From positions 1 through 7,524 of the forward strand of contig CAZYPH010000103.1 of the NCBI GenBank assembly GCA_964649095.1: 7,524 nt of DNA, written 5' to 3'. The notes below the pieces were generated by a model that ran no database searches, was not told the origin of the DNA, and worked only from the letters and a program-made list of their open reading frames with translations. This document shows, piece after piece, positions 5,714-7,524 of this stretch. Origin of the DNA: CAZYPH01 sp964649095 (lineage in GTDB: Bacteria > Bdellovibrionota > UBA1018 > UBA923). The stretch's first letter is position 1; every line of letters starts with the position of its first letter. The position numbers were made by a program, and so were the translations under genes.

Positions 5714-6976
5714 ATGACAATAAAACGTCGGTTAACTCAGCAACTTACGGCCGCTTTAGTCGATTTTCCGTGTGTCTATGTCAACGGGCCCCGTCAGGCC
5801 GGTAAAACTACTCTGGCGCAAATGGTTTGGGGCGAGGCCCCTTATGTTAATTTCGATGACCCGGTGATGATTACCGCTGCCAAACAAGCGCCGGATAGTT
5901 TTCTTGAGACGTATCCTGGAAAACTGATTTTAGATGAAATTCAATTGGTGCCTGAGTTGTACCGTTCACTAAAGGCGTCGATTGATCGCCAGAGAAAAAG
6001 CCATCAAGGACGTCTCACGGAAAAATATTTACTGACGGGGTCTACTAATATTTTAGCGTTGCCTAGGCTATCCGATGCTTTGGTGGGGCGCATGGTGGTT
6101 AAAACGTTGTACCCGTTCTCAGCTTTAGAAGTCGCTCGCGCGTGCGATAACAGTACGGCGTTATCAAATACCTCGTTTTTAGAGCGCCTACGCGATGGTG
6201 CAATCGCAAGTGCTGCTATAGACAATACTTTTTCATTAGTCGAGATGATGCAGCACGCGACATTTCCTGAAGTGCGTCAGTTGAATGAAAATAGCCGGTT
6301 GCTTTGGTTCCGCTCTTATGTGGCCACGCTTGTTAGCCGTGATGTGCGGTCGATCATGGATATTGAAAAGGCCAATCTCTTGCCGCAGTTGCTAAATCTT
6401 CTAGCTAGCCGAGTAGGCGGGCTTTTAAACGATGTCGACCTGGCACGCAGCGTTCAGGAAAACGCAGTTACTGTAAAACGTTACCGTACGTTATTAGATC
6501 TCCTATTTTTAACAGTGTCGGTACCACCTTGGTTTCGTAATGTCGGAAAACGTCTGGTAAAGGCCCCAAAAATTTATCTCATCGACACCAATCTTGTGAC
6601 TTATCTTTTAGGGCGCAGTCTGCAGAGTATTATGGCGTCGGACCTCACTTTGTTTGGGCATTTGGTTGAAAACTTTGTGGCTACAGAGTTGTTAAAGCAG
6701 CTCTCGGAGTCTGCATCGCCGGCCGGGCTATTTCATTTTCGAACGGGTCAGGGAAAAGAAGTCGACTTTGTTGTTGAATTTGCTGATCACACGTTGCTTG
6801 GCATTGAAGTGAAAACGGCCGACTCCGTGAGTCTGCGCGACTGTGTGGGGTTGATAGAGTTGCAAGCACTAGCAGGTAACGACTTTGTGCGCGGGTGTGT
6901 GTTGTATCGTGGTCGCCATGTCGTAAAATTGGCCGATAAAATTTGGGCCGTGCCGCTAGCGGCGTTGTGGAGTTAG
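5714..6976 (+). CDS. AAA_14/DUF4143-family ATPase
   Basis: This 420-residue protein has the full architecture of the widespread AAA_14 plus DUF4143 family, whose biological role is poorly defined. Seen: Walker A NGPRQAGKTT (residues 24-33), FDDP (47-50), Walker B KLILDEIQ (70-77), a sensor-like LLTGSTN (106-112), and the VGR motif (124-126). A helix-turn-helix-like segment (ARSVQENAVTVKRYRTLL, 244-261) and PKIYLIDTNL (285-294) follow. The C-terminal domain carries EVDFVVE (349-355) and GIEVKTA (363-369), the D...ExK layout of PD-(D/E)xK nuclease-like folds. Length is normal and no motif is missing. The ATG at 5714 has only a weak upstream GAGATAAG. It stands alone, with gaps of 142 bp before and 84 bp after. 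Such genes are mobile and scattered among bacteria, and its T/A-rich third positions differ by eye from the GC-richer gene before it. Transfer is therefore plausible but not shown. No antitoxin partner is visible. Confidence 0.92.
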   Translation: MTIKRRLTQQLTAALVDFPCVYVNGPRQAGKTTLAQMVWGEAPYVNFDDPVMITAAKQAPDSFLETYPGKLILDEIQLVPELYRSLKASIDRQRKSHQGRLTEKYLLTGSTNILALPRLSDALVGRMVVKTLYPFSALEVARACDNSTALSNTSFLERLRDGAIASAAIDNTFSLVEMMQHATFPEVRQLNENSRLLWFRSYVATLVSRDVRSIMDIEKANLLPQLLNLLASRVGGLLNDVDLARSVQENAVTVKRYRTLLDLLFLTVSVPPWFRNVGKRLVKAPKIYLIDTNLVTYLLGRSLQSIMASDLTLFGHLVENFVATELLKQLSESASPAGLFHFRTGQGKEVDFVVEFADHTLLGIEVKTADSVSLRDCVGLIELQALAGNDFVRGCVLYRGRHVVKLADKIWAVPLAALWS

Positions 6977-7060
6977 TGGTGTTATGAAATATACTATTAA
7001 ATATATATAGAAAATTACGTTTATCTCTATTTAATTTAGAGATTTGATGTCCGAAAAATT
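6977..7060 (+). promoter_or_regulatory. AT-rich spacer with 7-bp hairpin before the DUF268 gene
   Basis: This 84-bp spacer is strongly AT-rich. A tatact at 6990-6995 resembles a -10 box, with ttgtgg at 6965-6970 as a poor -35 at an unfavourable 19-bp spacing. ATCTCTA (7023-7029) and TAGAGAT (7037-7043) form a perfect 7-bp hairpin with a 7-nt loop, 17 nt before the probable GTG start. There is no U-tract after it, so it is more likely an operator or leader hairpin than a terminator. Confidence 0.4.
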
Positions 7061-7524
7061 GTGGCATGGCGGCACTATTTTAAATATCGCGGCCACAAAA
7101 AAGAGTTTCAACGACTCGGCGGAGTAATCACCCACCGCCATGTGATTTTGGAAGATTTTAACGATCAGGCTGGTGCTGCTCGAGGGCATTACTTTCATCA
7201 AGATCTTTTGGTGGCTTCGTTGATTTTTAAAAAAAATCCCACGCGGCACGTTGATGTCGGGTCTCGAGTCGATGGATTTGTCGCGCATGTGGCCGCCTTT
7301 CGGCCTATTGAAGTGATTGATGTGCGCCATCTCGCGACTACGGGCCATCAGAATATTATTTTCACAAAGGCCGATTTAATGGACGAAAAAAACTCGCCCA
7401 AAGAAATCACCGACTCGCTTTCGTGCCTACACGCCATCGAACATTTTGGGTTGGGTCGGTATGGCGACCCTGTTGATCCACAGGGGCACATCAAAGGCTT
7501 TCGTAATCTGATCGCGATGTTAAA
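7061..7524 (+). CDS. DUF268-family methyltransferase-like protein (3' partial)
   Basis: 154 codons are visible before the right edge. The sequence matches what I recall of the DUF268 family, which has a Rossmann methyltransferase-like fold and is common in surface-polysaccharide gene clusters. Seen: FQRLGGVITHRHVILEDFNDQAG, GHYFHQDLLVA, the motif-I-like HVDVGSRVDGFVAHV, the motif-II-like acidic EVIDVR, and the hallmark DSLSCLHAIEHFGLGRYGDP followed by GHIKGF. The reading frame is open only from 7040, after an in-frame TAG at 7037-7039. The first standard start is the GTG at 7061, which has no clear Shine-Dalgarno. The ATG at 7047 is in another frame and stops after 26 codons. The N-terminus is therefore short, and either an unusual start or an upstream frameshift is possible. 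The enzymatic role and substrate are unknown. Confidence 0.8.
   Translation, partial: MAWRHYFKYRGHKKEFQRLGGVITHRHVILEDFNDQAGAARGHYFHQDLLVASLIFKKNPTRHVDVGSRVDGFVAHVAAFRPIEVIDVRHLATTGHQNIIFTKADLMDEKNSPKEITDSLSCLHAIEHFGLGRYGDPVDPQGHIKGFRNLIAML

Noticed and set aside
5593..5805. Small plus-strand frame of 70 codons before the ATPase
   Set aside because: It starts with GTG inside a possible terminator stem, overlaps the ATPase by 92 nt and has no Shine-Dalgarno. The hydrophobic start could mimic a small membrane protein, but nothing else supports it.
7031..7348. Minus-strand frame of 105 codons
   Set aside because: It is antisense to the DUF268 gene, whose translation shows strong family motifs.

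Overview
This is a chromosomal fragment from a draft or metagenomic assembly (it contains a 100-N scaffold gap) of a Gram-negative bacterium. The Gram-negative call rests on an Mla/MCE-type phospholipid-transport ATPase, a protein with a signal peptide, and a bitopic membrane protein with a probable periplasmic tail. A GYF_2-domain protein next to tmk-holB is loosely reminiscent of Bdellovibrionota or related deltaproteobacteria. That placement is only an impression and no marker here settles it.

Layout. Positions 1-3682 form one leftward gene set, in transcription order: a GYF_2-domain membrane protein (3682-2549), thymidylate kinase tmk (2495-1684), DNA polymerase III delta' subunit holB (1699-755), and an MlaF-like ABC ATPase (764 to beyond the left edge). 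tmk/holB overlap by 16 nt and holB/ABC by 10 nt, which suggests a translationally coupled operon linking dTTP supply, the replication clamp loader and outer-membrane lipid transport. tmk looks broken in the raw sequence, but the break is an assembly artefact. The 55 bases before the N-run are repeated exactly after it, and collapsing the two copies (removing 155 nt) restores one 218-codon frame.

A 155-bp AT-rich divergent intergenic region (3683-3837) separates this from a rightward set: a 577-residue secreted protein of unknown function (3838-5571), an AAA_14/DUF4143-family ATPase with a nuclease-like C-terminal fold (5714-6976), and the start of a DUF268-family, methyltransferase-like protein (from about 7061, running off the right edge). 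These three are separated by 142-bp and 84-bp gaps that carry inverted repeats. They look like independent accessory genes, not one operon.

I see no tRNA, rRNA, CRISPR array or insertion sequence. I do not see a convincing new multi-gene system. The most interesting items are the Ser in place of the H-switch His in the ABC ATPase, the unrecognised secreted protein, the GYF-TM-proline-rich protein leading the tmk operon, and the repeats in the intergenic regions.
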